NCBI GenBank assembly: GCA_012522035.1
Contig: JAAYLF010000277.1
Span: 1 to 8,365, forward strand
Direction: 5' to 3'
DNA from: Clostridiaceae bacterium
GTDB lineage: Bacteria > Bacillota > Clostridia > UBA1212 > DUPL01
Length of the DNA: 8,365 nucleotides
Part shown: piece after piece, positions 1 through 7,278 of the stretch
Layout: each line of letters begins with the position of its first letter
How positions within the stretch are numbered: position 1 is the stretch's first letter
Program-made: the position numbers and the translations under genes
Notes under the pieces: model-generated
Database searches by the model: none
What the model saw: only the letters and a program-made list of their open reading frames with translations
Told to the model about the DNA's origin: nothing

Positions 1-1286
1 AGTGTATTGAGAATAGGCATGTCGCACTCAAAGTGGCCTGTCTGCCTCAAATCCGTATTCATCTTGAGTCCGGTTATTGTTTCAACAGTCTGGCTGGCAA
101 AATCTCCGGTAAGTTCCACATATCTAAAGCCATGGTATGTGAACTTTGGTGTGTATGTAAATTCTCCTTGTTTGCCAACTATGTATCTTATGGTCTGCAC
201 ACCCCTTATATGAAACACACCGGAGCTGGTTACATCAATCATGCCTGTTTCATCAAGGCTCTCTGCAAATCTCATTACTATTTCATTGCCTGGATACCCT
301 ATGGTCTTGAGCCTTGCAAGACCTGCAAAGTTTTCACCCAAATCAAAGACTGTTACCCCTCTTTGAGGATATGTTATGGAAATGGGAGAAAGCTCCTTAA
401 CCACCCTTATTGGGGGCATCAGTTGTGAGATCAGTTTTCCTTTCGGTCTGGTGTCTTCCACCACTTCGAACCATTTTGAATCATCAAAGAAAGGCGCATC
501 CCAACCTTCCTGTTCAAGCCTTGCATCGTAGGTTTCGCCAGTGTACACATTGTTTCTTGTAATGGGGGAGTAGTCAACCTTCCAAGACAAGTCTGTAACT
601 ACTTCACTTGCAGTACCATCCTCGTATTCTATGTTCACTTGCATAATGGCACATGGTTTTCCATAAATTCCACCACCATTCATCAGCTGGGACTGGTGGT
701 ACCACCCATCTCCTACAATTATCCCAAAGCAGTTGTTTTTCTTAAGCTTGTCGGTTATGCCATATGTAGCGTAAAATATGGTTTCGTCATATTCAGTCTG
801 GGCGGTATCTAGCATGTGGTCTCCGACCTTTTCACCGTTCAATCTTAGTTCGTAATATCCAAGACCGACAACAAAAGCTTTGGCCTTTTTTATCTTCTTG
901 TCTACCAGTTCAACTTCTTTTCTTAGTTGAAAAGCCCAGTTTGAAATATATTTGTCTCCCATGCCAATCCATATTCCGTGCCAGTCGGACTGGGACAGAA
1001 GAGCGGTTTCAAATCTTGTCTCCCCTTTATATACATTACCTTTTGTGTCCCAAACAACAGCTTCCACGTGGTATTCTGAATTGCTTTTTAACTCTTTGCC
1101 TTCATATTCGACACAAATGGAATTATCGCTCAAGACCTTGCCGCTATCCCAAACAGTTTCGCTATCGGAATAAACTTTTACCTGGTACGCTTCCTGATAA
1201 AAGTCATCTGCTTCCAAAATCCAGCCAAAGACAGGATTCACATCAATATTGATAGGTTCCTTCAACTTGTTTACAAACAGCTCCAT
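1..1286 (-). CDS. alpha-L-rhamnosidase, GH78 family (N-terminal 428 aa; runs off left edge)
   Basis: This enzyme family hydrolyses terminal alpha-L-rhamnose from glycosides and plant polysaccharide side chains. No signal peptide is visible, so it probably acts in the cytoplasm on imported oligosaccharides. The reading frame is open from the ATG at 1286 to the window edge. An N-terminal Ig-like region covers about residues 1-95. The rhamnosidase N domain (about 105-280) shows VVGLGYYELRLNGEKVGD, YATYGIT, GDGWY and NNVYTGETYDARLE. The following concanavalin-like domain (about 290-405) shows FDLGENFAGLARLK and FTYHGFRYVELTGE. The last visible residues (TDLRQTGHFEC near 412) are the usual lead-in to the (alpha/alpha)6 catalytic domain, so the catalytic acids lie outside the window. 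Family members are usually about 850-1000 aa, so roughly half is present. The start is fixed by GAGGAGG at 1294-1300, seven bases from the ATG. The gene follows the aldo/keto reductase on the same strand. Confidence 0.9.
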   Translation of the reverse strand, partial: MELFVNKLKEPINIDVNPVFGWILEADDFYQEAYQVKVYSDSETVWDSGKVLSDNSICVEYEGKELKSNSEYHVEAVVWDTKGNVYKGETRFETALLSQSDWHGIWIGMGDKYISNWAFQLRKEVELVDKKIKKAKAFVVGLGYYELRLNGEKVGDHMLDTAQTEYDETIFYATYGITDKLKKNNCFGIIVGDGWYHQSQLMNGGGIYGKPCAIMQVNIEYEDGTASEVVTDLSWKVDYSPITRNNVYTGETYDARLEQEGWDAPFFDDSKWFEVVEDTRPKGKLISQLMPPIRVVKELSPISITYPQRGVTVFDLGENFAGLARLKTIGYPGNEIVMRFAESLDETGMIDVTSSGVFHIRGVQTIRYIVGKQGEFTYTPKFTYHGFRYVELTGDFASQTVETITGLKMNTDLRQTGHFECDMPILNT

Positions 1287-1319
1287 CAAATTTCCTCCTC
1301 GCATAATCAATCTTTATTT

Positions 1320-1347
1320 ATTATACTACCATTAAATATATATACAA
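1320..1347 (-). promoter_or_regulatory. candidate sigma-A promoter for the GH78 gene
   Basis: Read on the minus strand, TTGTAT (1342-1347) is followed by a 16-base spacer and a consensus TATAAT (1320-1325). The -10 box lies 33 bases upstream of the rhamnosidase ATG. The 63-bp gap after the reductase gene has no terminator hairpin, so the rhamnosidase could be expressed both from this promoter and by read-through. The -35 match is only partial. Confidence 0.45.
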
Positions 1348-1349
1348 CC

Positions 1350-2180
1350 TCAAACAGGCACTCTTTCAAAATCAGGATGCTCTCCTGACCATCCTGTCTG
1401 CGGAAGAGTTATCAGGCGATGCATGTCTTGTTTGTCTATCTCAAAAGAGAATACATCAAGATTGCTTTTCATTCTTTCCATCGATGATGCCTTGGGTATT
1501 GGCACTATACCCCTTTGTACAGCATACCTGATGCAAACCTGCGCACTGGTTGCTCCGTATTTGTTTGCAAGTTCGAGAATCAGAGGATGGTTCAAAACCC
1601 TTTCCCTTCCCAAAGGGCTCCAGGCTTGTACCAGTATGCTGTTATCCTTGCAGTAGGAAAGTGCATAATCCTGGGAATATCCAGGATGTACTTCCAGCTG
1701 GTTTGTCATTGGTTTGACTTCGCAGTTTTCAAGTATAATGTCCAGATGATGAGGAAGGAAATTGCTAAGACCAATGGCTCTGGCCTTCTTTTCCTTGTAT
1801 ATTTCTTCGAAAGCTTTCCAGGTTTCCATAACAAGTTCTTCCCAGCCTTTGTAATCCGAAGTAGGTTTTGGCCAGTGGATAATATACAAATCCACATAAT
1901 CCATTTGAAGTCTTTCAAGGGATCTGTTAAAAGCCTTCTTTGATTCATGGTATCCCATTTCATCCCGCCAGGCCTTTGTAGCAACAAAGAACTCATTTCT
2001 GGGAACACCGCTGTTTTTTATGGCAAGGCCAACATCTTCCTCATTTTCATATTTGGAAGCAGTATCAAAGTATCTGTAACCGCATTCAATGGCCAGCTTT
2101 ATTGTCGAGTAGCCTGTTTTGTATGTTCCAAACCCTATGCCGGGTATCATTACTCCGTTATTGAGCTCAATATTATGCAT
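1350..2180 (-). CDS. aldo/keto reductase, 276 aa
   Basis: This is an NAD(P)H-dependent cytoplasmic oxidoreductase of the single-domain TIM-barrel AKR superfamily, which reduces aldehydes, ketones or sugar carbonyls. The catalytic tetrad is complete: D39 (in FDTA), Y44 (in SKYENEE), K69 (in ATKAW) and H102 (in IIHWP). The conserved GLSNF (137-141), NQLEVHP (160-166) and WSPLGR (187-192) are present, as is the cofactor-binding IPKAS (228-232). The length is normal for the prokaryotic AKR groups, and nothing appears truncated. The start at 2180 is supported by an AAGGAAGG-type RBS (about 2189-2200 region). The natural substrate cannot be read from sequence. Its position directly upstream of a rhamnosidase suggests sugar or aglycone metabolism, but that is inference. 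Confidence 0.95.
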   Translation of the reverse strand: MHNIELNNGVMIPGIGFGTYKTGYSTIKLAIECGYRYFDTASKYENEEDVGLAIKNSGVPRNEFFVATKAWRDEMGYHESKKAFNRSLERLQMDYVDLYIIHWPKPTSDYKGWEELVMETWKAFEEIYKEKKARAIGLSNFLPHHLDIILENCEVKPMTNQLEVHPGYSQDYALSYCKDNSILVQAWSPLGRERVLNHPLILELANKYGATSAQVCIRYAVQRGIVPIPKASSMERMKSNLDVFSFEIDKQDMHRLITLPQTGWSGEHPDFERVPV

Positions 2181-2205
2181 ATCAGCATCCTTCCTTTCCT
2201 TTTGG

Positions 2206-2238
2206 GTGTATTATACACTAAAATTACATGTATGATAA
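2206..2238 (-). promoter_or_regulatory. candidate promoter of the aldo/keto reductase gene with overlapping palindrome
   Basis: On the minus strand, TTATCA (2233-2238) is followed by a 17-base spacer and a consensus TATAAT (2210-2215), 30 bases upstream of the reductase ATG. The -10 box lies inside an inverted repeat, GTGTA (2206-2210) / TACAC (2214-2218) with a 3-base centre, which could be an operator. The promoter geometry is good. A regulatory role for the palindrome is only suggested. Confidence 0.5.
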
Positions 2239-2320
2239 TGGAATTAGTCAATAAAACATGTCTTAAATGTATATAGAGAGTTTGGCTGTATGGAATATAA
2301 TTTAAGATGCAGGCCGGTTG

Positions 2321-2360
2321 TTTCCATGGAAAAGCAATATCAAGTGTGGTAAGATAATAT
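2321..2360 (+). promoter_or_regulatory. weak candidate promoter and 12-bp palindrome upstream of the GDPD gene
   Basis: TTTCCATGGAAA (2321-2332) is a perfect 12-bp palindrome. Its right half overlaps a weak -35-like TGGAAA (2327-2332), which lies 17 bases from TAAGAT (2350-2355). Each hexamer matches consensus at four of six positions. The geometry would leave a leader of about 25 bases before the ATG at 2387. No better plus-strand promoter was found in the 206-bp divergent region. Confidence 0.3.
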
Positions 2361-2386
2361 GGAAATAACGAAAAAAGGATGATGGT

Positions 2387-5125
2387 ATGAAGAAGTCGAG
2401 ATTTCTTTGCATGGTGCTGGCTGCAGCCATGGTTTTGTCAACGAACATATTTAAGTTTGACCGTATTCGTGCTGAAGACAAAATATATGCAACTACGTCT
2501 TCACCTGCAATTCCTGTCACAGTTGGAGAGGCCGTCAATCTTGACGATGTAATGATTGAGTTCTCTTCCAATGTATACTTCAGGGCATCGGATGTAAACA
2601 TAACAGTTTCCGATGATAGCAAGGATGCCTTAAAAGTTGAAAACGGAAAATTGAGTGCCGGGATTGCAGGGCTTCACAGCATCAAGGCTGAAAAGAACAA
2701 TATTGTAAAAACCGTATATGTGGTTGCAAGGGCAGGTTCGGAGGACGATTTTGTATTGTTCCTTGATGACTTTGATACTGGGTTGTCGGATGAGTACAAG
2801 CGTGTTGAGGGTTTTTCCAGCGATATTTATGTTGAGGAAGGCTTTTTATACCTGAAAGGCAACTCTTTACGTTCTCCAAGGCTTTTGCTGCCTGAGTTTC
2901 TTGATGCTTTTGGAGATTATGAGATTGAGGTTGTGGGAACAATTACCGAAGCTGCAGAACCTACCAGATGGGTATCCATCATGTACCGCAGCCAGAACAA
3001 TAACGCGCAGTACCTTCAGATGTGTGTAAGAAAGGGGGCTACTGCCAATAATGGTCTTGAAATAGCTGAGAACACAGGCGGATGGACGGTTCACAAGACA
3101 GCATCGTATAAAGAAACAATAGACTCAGGCAAAATGTATACCTTCAAGGTTCATGTGGAAGGCCCGGACATAAATTACTATATCAACGGTGAAAAAGTGC
3201 TGTCTGGTAAACTGGATGGGTATGTAAGGGGCGGTATTGGCTTGCAGGCCAACAACTCGACCTTTAAAGTTGACAGCATAAAGGTCAAGTATGTGGCAGG
3301 AAAACCTGGCAAGGCGGGGTACACGTTCTTTGAGATTGTACAGCCTGACATGGGCATTATTGGGGGCATGGCCATGTCCGAGTTTGTAGAGAGCAAGGAG
3401 GATCTTGCAAGGATAGAAGAGCTTGATATAAAGCCTGCAAATATTATTTTCTACATGGACAAAGACCTAAATGCAACTGACAAGACTTTCTCAAAACCAT
3501 ACATGGGTATTGAGGAGGCAGTTATCAGCCTTATGGGAGTTATGACTCCTACCTTCTACATAAATGACGAGCAGACAGCAAACAATCTTGGCGACTTTTT
3601 AAAAGAAAACAAGCTGGAAGACTGCTTTGTAATGAGTAGTAATCCGGAGCTTGTTCAGATTGTTCGCAAGAAGGCAAGAATTACAAGAGGCGTAATAGAT
3701 TTTACTGAGAAGTATCTGGAGAAAGAGTCGGTAACAAAAGATGATCTTATGGAAATCAGGGGAATTGTCAATTCCAACATGGCATCCGTTTGTGTAATAC
3801 CATCGAATATTGCAAGCAGAGAGAATGTAAAATTCCTGTATGAAAGACTTGTATCCGTTTGGGTCAATGAATCAGATCCTCTCACAACGAAAAAGGACAC
3901 ATACAACCTTCTCATAACAGGAGCTCATGGAATAGTTTCAGACAATTCCCGGCTTGTTTATGAAACCGCAATGCTGATGAGCGGAAACAAGCTGCTAAGA
4001 GTACCATTGAATGTCGGTCACAGGGGAGTGCCTTCCCTGGCTCCTGAAAACACAATAGAAGGAGCGCTGCTTGCATACGAGAAGGGTGCGGATGTAATTG
4101 AGATTGATATCCATCTTACCAAAGATGGCATTCCCGTCATAATTCATGATGCCAACACGTCAAGAACCTGCAACGGTGTCAGCCTTGAGGTCAGAAATTC
4201 AACAGTGGAACAGTTGAAAGATCTAAATGCAAACAGCGGAAGGACGGATTTTGGCGAGATAAAAATTCCTACCCTGGAGGAGTTCTATGAGGCAATCAAG
4301 GATTTGGACGTTCTTGTCTTTGTGGAATTGAAGTCCACAGAAAGAGAACTGGTTACGGCTCTGAGGGAAGCAACTCTGAAGCACAATATGACTGACAGAA
4401 TATCGGTCATTACTTTCCATACATCAAACATAACCAACATGAACAGGGAGTTTCCTGAAATGTCTGTTGGATATTTGATGGGTGCAAGTGCAACAGGAGC
4501 CACCAGCGACTTTCAGACAAGAAGTGTTCTGAATATAATTCAACCATATGGCACTACATACAATCCATCATACAACTATCACTCAAAGGACTTCTTCACA
4601 AAGGCCAACATGAGAGGCATAACTACATGGCCATGGACGATTAACAATGAGGTGGTGTATACATATTTCCTTGCTGGAGCAAACGGAATCACCACTGACA
4701 CATGCCAGATACTTGCACCGTTTACAAAGTTCTTGAATGTAAAGAAGCTGGAGCATAAGGTGGAGATAGGTGATAGTATCAAGATTGAAGCTTCAAGAAC
4801 CACATATGGCAGGGAAGAAATTGATGCATCAAAAGATGTAAGGGTGATTTTTCTTGAAGGAGAGGAACTTGCAACCCTGAAAGATGGCGAAATTACATTC
4901 AAAGATTACGGAACTGTTGTATATGCTCTTGAGTATACTCATGAGATTGATGAAAACAATTCATATACGGTGTATTCAAAACCTGTAACCGTAACTGTTG
5001 AAGAATTGCCAGTGTCTTCAAATACATGGTTGATAATTGCAATCGCAGCAGGTGTGGTAGTTGTTGCTGCAGCTGTGATTCTTTTCATAGTTTTAGAAAG
5101 AAGAGAAAATAACACTTTGTATTAG
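2387..5125 (+). CDS. secreted, membrane-anchored glycerophosphodiester phosphodiesterase (GDPD), 912 aa
   Basis: This family hydrolyses glycerophosphodiesters to glycerol-3-phosphate and an alcohol; here the active site should face outside the cell. Residues 1-30 form a signal peptide (MKKSR, then a hydrophobic stretch). An Ig-like strand-rich region follows (about 35-115), then a LamG/DUF1080-like beta-sandwich (about 122-303). Residues about 310-535 look like a degenerate GDPD barrel. The catalytic GDPD domain (about 540-785) has H545-R546-G, ENT (554-556), E572 and D574, TKDG (578-581), H587-D588, E647-L-K649, TTWPWTINN and GANGITTD (764-771), so all expected metal and catalytic residues are present. 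A further beta-rich region (about 788-872) leads to one transmembrane helix (about 881-903) and a short charged tail, with no LPXTG motif. AGGA at 2376-2379 sets the start, seven bases away. The lipoprotein gene begins 11 bases downstream. Confidence 0.9.
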   Translation: MKKSRFLCMVLAAAMVLSTNIFKFDRIRAEDKIYATTSSPAIPVTVGEAVNLDDVMIEFSSNVYFRASDVNITVSDDSKDALKVENGKLSAGIAGLHSIKAEKNNIVKTVYVVARAGSEDDFVLFLDDFDTGLSDEYKRVEGFSSDIYVEEGFLYLKGNSLRSPRLLLPEFLDAFGDYEIEVVGTITEAAEPTRWVSIMYRSQNNNAQYLQMCVRKGATANNGLEIAENTGGWTVHKTASYKETIDSGKMYTFKVHVEGPDINYYINGEKVLSGKLDGYVRGGIGLQANNSTFKVDSIKVKYVAGKPGKAGYTFFEIVQPDMGIIGGMAMSEFVESKEDLARIEELDIKPANIIFYMDKDLNATDKTFSKPYMGIEEAVISLMGVMTPTFYINDEQTANNLGDFLKENKLEDCFVMSSNPELVQIVRKKARITRGVIDFTEKYLEKESVTKDDLMEIRGIVNSNMASVCVIPSNIASRENVKFLYERLVSVWVNESDPLTTKKDTYNLLITGAHGIVSDNSRLVYETAMLMSGNKLLRVPLNVGHRGVPSLAPENTIEGALLAYEKGADVIEIDIHLTKDGIPVIIHDANTSRTCNGVSLEVRNSTVEQLKDLNANSGRTDFGEIKIPTLEEFYEAIKDLDVLVFVELKSTERELVTALREATLKHNMTDRISVITFHTSNITNMNREFPEMSVGYLMGASATGATSDFQTRSVLNIIQPYGTTYNPSYNYHSKDFFTKANMRGITTWPWTINNEVVYTYFLAGANGITTDTCQILAPFTKFLNVKKLEHKVEIGDSIKIEASRTTYGREEIDASKDVRVIFLEGEELATLKDGEITFKDYGTVVYALEYTHEIDENNSYTVYSKPVTVTVEELPVSSNTWLIIAIAAGVVVVAAAVILFIVLERRENNTLY

Positions 5126-5136
5126 GGGGTAGACTC

Positions 5137-5862
5137 ATGCGTACCAAGTCAATTGTATTTGTGTTATGTTTTGTTTTGATTGTGTCGATTGCTTCTTGTA
5201 AAAAGATTGAAGGAGATGCGGACAAAACTCCGGAAGTTACACCGGTTGTAACTGCAGAACCTACTGATACTCCGGTAGTTACACCTACTCCTGAACCTAC
5301 TGAGAAGCCAACACCACCGCCAACAATAGAGCCTGGAACCGGCAAGTATGCAGAAGGAATCGTTGATGAGGAAAATGGAATTATGTTTTATCTCGACAAG
5401 GAAGATCCTTCAATACTCAGCCCTCTCCGCATTAATCCAGGTTCCTCAGCCAGCATTCAGTTCTTCCCAACCACCACCTTTGACAGAATACATATCAGAT
5501 TCTGTACCTGGACGCAGGTCAGCGGTCATGAAGTTGAGATAGCTTTGTACAGGTGGATGGGAACCTATGATGCCACACTAATGAGTGAACCCATCTTCAC
5601 CAAACAGTATGCGGATTATCCGGACAACTACTGGATGGAGGTGGTTTTGGATCAGGAATATGAGGATGGAGAGTATCTGGTTGATATTGTGAACATATCC
5701 GACGCAACCCATGTAGGGATCTGGACATCATTGGAAGAGAACAATATGCAAAGAACCTATAGTGGTGGTTTTGTTTATGAAGAAGGCGTGGCACAGTTTG
5801 CGATTGGATACACCAAAACACCAAACAAAAAGTATGGTCCATTATCAGATCCTGGAATATAA
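5137..5862 (+). CDS. putative lipoprotein with T/P-rich stalk and beta-rich C-terminal domain, 241 aa
   Basis: The N-terminus is a lipoprotein signal: a hydrophobic segment followed by the lipobox I-A-S-C, so C21 should be lipidated and the protein held on the outer membrane face. Residues about 30-67 are a Thr/Pro/Glu-rich spacer with repeated TPVVT and EPT units. Residues about 70-241 are predicted to be a beta-sandwich, with the pattern CTWT, EIALYRW, YPDNYWMEVVL, EDGEYLVDIV and VGIWTS. I recall a similar pattern from accessory domains of clostridial extracellular proteins, but I cannot assign a named family. The RBS AGGGGG (5124-5129) overlaps the GDPD stop codon, so translation is probably coupled. 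It may bind a ligand or surface polymer near the GDPD, or help display it. No catalytic motif was recognised. Confidence 0.85.
   Translation: MRTKSIVFVLCFVLIVSIASCKKIEGDADKTPEVTPVVTAEPTDTPVVTPTPEPTEKPTPPPTIEPGTGKYAEGIVDEENGIMFYLDKEDPSILSPLRINPGSSASIQFFPTTTFDRIHIRFCTWTQVSGHEVEIALYRWMGTYDATLMSEPIFTKQYADYPDNYWMEVVLDQEYEDGEYLVDIVNISDATHVGIWTSLEENNMQRTYSGGFVYEEGVAQFAIGYTKTPNKKYGPLSDPGI
5227..5303 (+). repeat. imperfect short direct repeats encoding the T/P-rich stalk
   Basis: ACTCCGG(A/T)AGTTACACC occurs at 5227-5243 and 5269-5285 (offset 42, one mismatch). GAACCTACTGA occurs at 5257-5267 and 5293-5303 (offset 36). Both offsets are multiples of three, so unit gain or loss would keep the frame. 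This fits a spacer that grows or shrinks by slippage or recombination. Confidence 0.6.
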
Positions 5863-5888
5863 AAGAGAGGCTTTACGCCTCTCTTTTT
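5861..5888. terminator. bidirectional intrinsic terminator
   Basis: A perfect 11-bp stem, AAAAGAGAGGC (5861-5871) and GCCTCTCTTTT (5877-5887), closes a TTTAC loop and is followed by T 5888, giving a T5 run on the plus strand. The minus strand also ends the stem with TTTT. The stem begins within the TAA of the lipoprotein gene and lies 18 bases past the stop of the convergent methyltransferase gene, so it can serve both units. Confidence 0.9.
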
Positions 5889-5905
5889 CCAAAAGAAGTG
5901 ATATA

Positions 5906-7267
5906 TTAACTGATTAGTCCTTTTTCTCTAGCCCTGTTCATGAAACATTTGGCAAGCTCGTTATTGTCAGGCAATATGCTTACGTATTCAATTTTACCGT
6001 CAACGCATATTGTTGGAATATTGCTTGCACCAAGTTTTAACATGCAGGCAACGCCTTCCTTGTTCTTGATTTTATGCTCTATTATTTTCACCTTGTCTTT
6101 TATCGGTTCTGCAGCAAGTATGACTGCTTCCATGGTGTACTGGCAGGGGGCGCAGCTTTCAGAGTCCAGTGTTATTACGTCGATTATAACTTTATCCTCA
6201 TTCTCATAATCAGGAAGAACGTAATCCACACCCTCCATAACATCCTCATCTTCAAAGATTTCCGTGATGTTTCCATGTACATAGCTGGTTATTGCTTTTA
6301 CATTCTCAGGAGGTGTTGCAAAAGGCATATCGCATCCTGGAGAAAGAATGTATCCTTTTTTGCTGCCAATTTCCATGCATGTTCTAGCATCATTTACATT
6401 ATCCATCGGAGTTCCAAAGAGCATGGTCAGGGTAAGTTTTATGTTCCCTCCAACGGATATTCCATAGGACTTGCAAATGTCTATGACATAATCAAGAGGA
6501 ATGTTTTCATCTATTGATACATTGTCAGGCTTTGTTTTGCACATGGCTTCAATGTTCCTTTTTGCGTTTCCACAGACAAAGAAGCTGGAGCTTTTGTCTG
6601 ATTTTCTAACAAAATCAAATATTTCCGCTGCATATGGAGAAACAAATTCCTCAAAGCTGTCGGAGGAAATCTGGCTGGTCATGGGGTCAACCAACGCAAT
6701 AATGTCAACCCCTGCATCCATGTACATTTTGGATGTGTTTATGCAAACCTTCTTGCAGAACTCCATAACCGCATGAACCTCGTCTGGATCGTCCAGCATG
6801 TCGTAGAAAATATCCGTGCCTTTCAAGTGAAGGGCTAGTGTGAACGGTCCTGTGACAAGACCATATAGAGCAATTTTATCACCCAGTTCCTTCACTATTC
6901 TTCTTGTTGCGTCCAATACTATGGGGAATCTGCCGTCCTTTTCTGTAGGTATTCTTAAATCAGACAGTGTTTTTCCCTGTTCCAGAACATGCGTCCTTAC
7001 AGCAGGGGGGTTGTCTTTTGCATAAACCAGTTCACACCCCAAAGCTTCCGCCTCAACCTGCAGGTCGAAAAGTACAGGAAGACCATCCGGGTCATATTCC
7101 TCGTATGCTTTCATTACACCCTTTACTATCAAGTCAGCATCTTTAAAGTATTCATCCGCCGTTACACCAATCAAACTTGCCACATGACATCCTACAAAAG
7201 GCACCCACGGCACTCTTTCGGTTTCTCTGTTATGTATGCTGCTAAGCACAAGTTGTTTTTTAGTCAT
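5906..7267 (-). CDS. URO-D-family (MtaA/MtbA/CmuA-like) methyltransferase fused to a thioredoxin-fold domain, 453 aa
   Basis: Residues about 1-335 are a uroporphyrinogen-decarboxylase-type barrel of the kind that moves methyl groups between corrinoid proteins and thiol or folate acceptors. Visible hallmarks are ERVPWVPF (17-24), YGLVTGPFTLA (135-145), AGVDIIALVDP (185-195), VCGNAKRNI (231-239), GGNI (273-276) and LSPGCDMPFATPPENVKAI (308-326). The family Zn site is H-x-C...C. C232 and C312 are present, but the His position is F230. Residues about 355-450 form an added thioredoxin-like domain with C372-A-P-C375 and a likely cis-Pro in NIPTICVDG (P418). Typical family members stop near 340 aa. 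AGGAGAG (7274-7280), six bases from the ATG, overlaps the stop of the upstream GTPase gene, so the two are co-translated. True haem-pathway HemE is unlikely given the motifs, the fusion and the neighbour. The substrate is unknown. Confidence 0.85.
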   Translation of the reverse strand: MTKKQLVLSSIHNRETERVPWVPFVGCHVASLIGVTADEYFKDADLIVKGVMKAYEEYDPDGLPVLFDLQVEAEALGCELVYAKDNPPAVRTHVLEQGKTLSDLRIPTEKDGRFPIVLDATRRIVKELGDKIALYGLVTGPFTLALHLKGTDIFYDMLDDPDEVHAVMEFCKKVCINTSKMYMDAGVDIIALVDPMTSQISSDSFEEFVSPYAAEIFDFVRKSDKSSSFFVCGNAKRNIEAMCKTKPDNVSIDENIPLDYVIDICKSYGISVGGNIKLTLTMLFGTPMDNVNDARTCMEIGSKKGYILSPGCDMPFATPPENVKAITSYVHGNITEIFEDEDVMEGVDYVLPDYENEDKVIIDVITLDSESCAPCQYTMEAVILAAEPIKDKVKIIEHKIKNKEGVACMLKLGASNIPTICVDGKIEYVSILPDNNELAKCFMNRAREKGLIS

Positions 7268-7278
7268 TTAATACTCTC

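Noticed and set aside
33..428. 131-aa plus-strand ORF near the left edge
   Set aside because: The opposite strand carries the GH78 gene with continuous family motifs, and this ORF has no recognisable domain or RBS.
2382..2390. Two-codon upstream ORF (ATG GTA TGA) overlapping the GDPD start
   Set aside because: Its ATG is only two bases from the AGGA, too close for initiation, while the GDPD ATG has ideal spacing.
5085..5345. 86-aa minus-strand ORF rich in Gly, Val, Ser and Thr
   Set aside because: It is the antisense reading of the repetitive T/P-rich stalk of the lipoprotein gene. It has no credible RBS, and its repeats mirror the codons on the other strand.
5940..6517. Plus-strand ORFs of 89 and 147 aa
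   Set aside because: Both are antisense to the methyltransferase-thioredoxin gene and lie beyond the terminator of the plus-strand unit, with no promoter of their own.
5906..7267. Annotation as haem-pathway uroporphyrinogen decarboxylase (HemE)
   Set aside because: The Cys motifs (VCGN and SPGCDMP), the C-terminal thioredoxin fold and the CobW neighbour fit the methyltransferase branch. No other haem genes are present.
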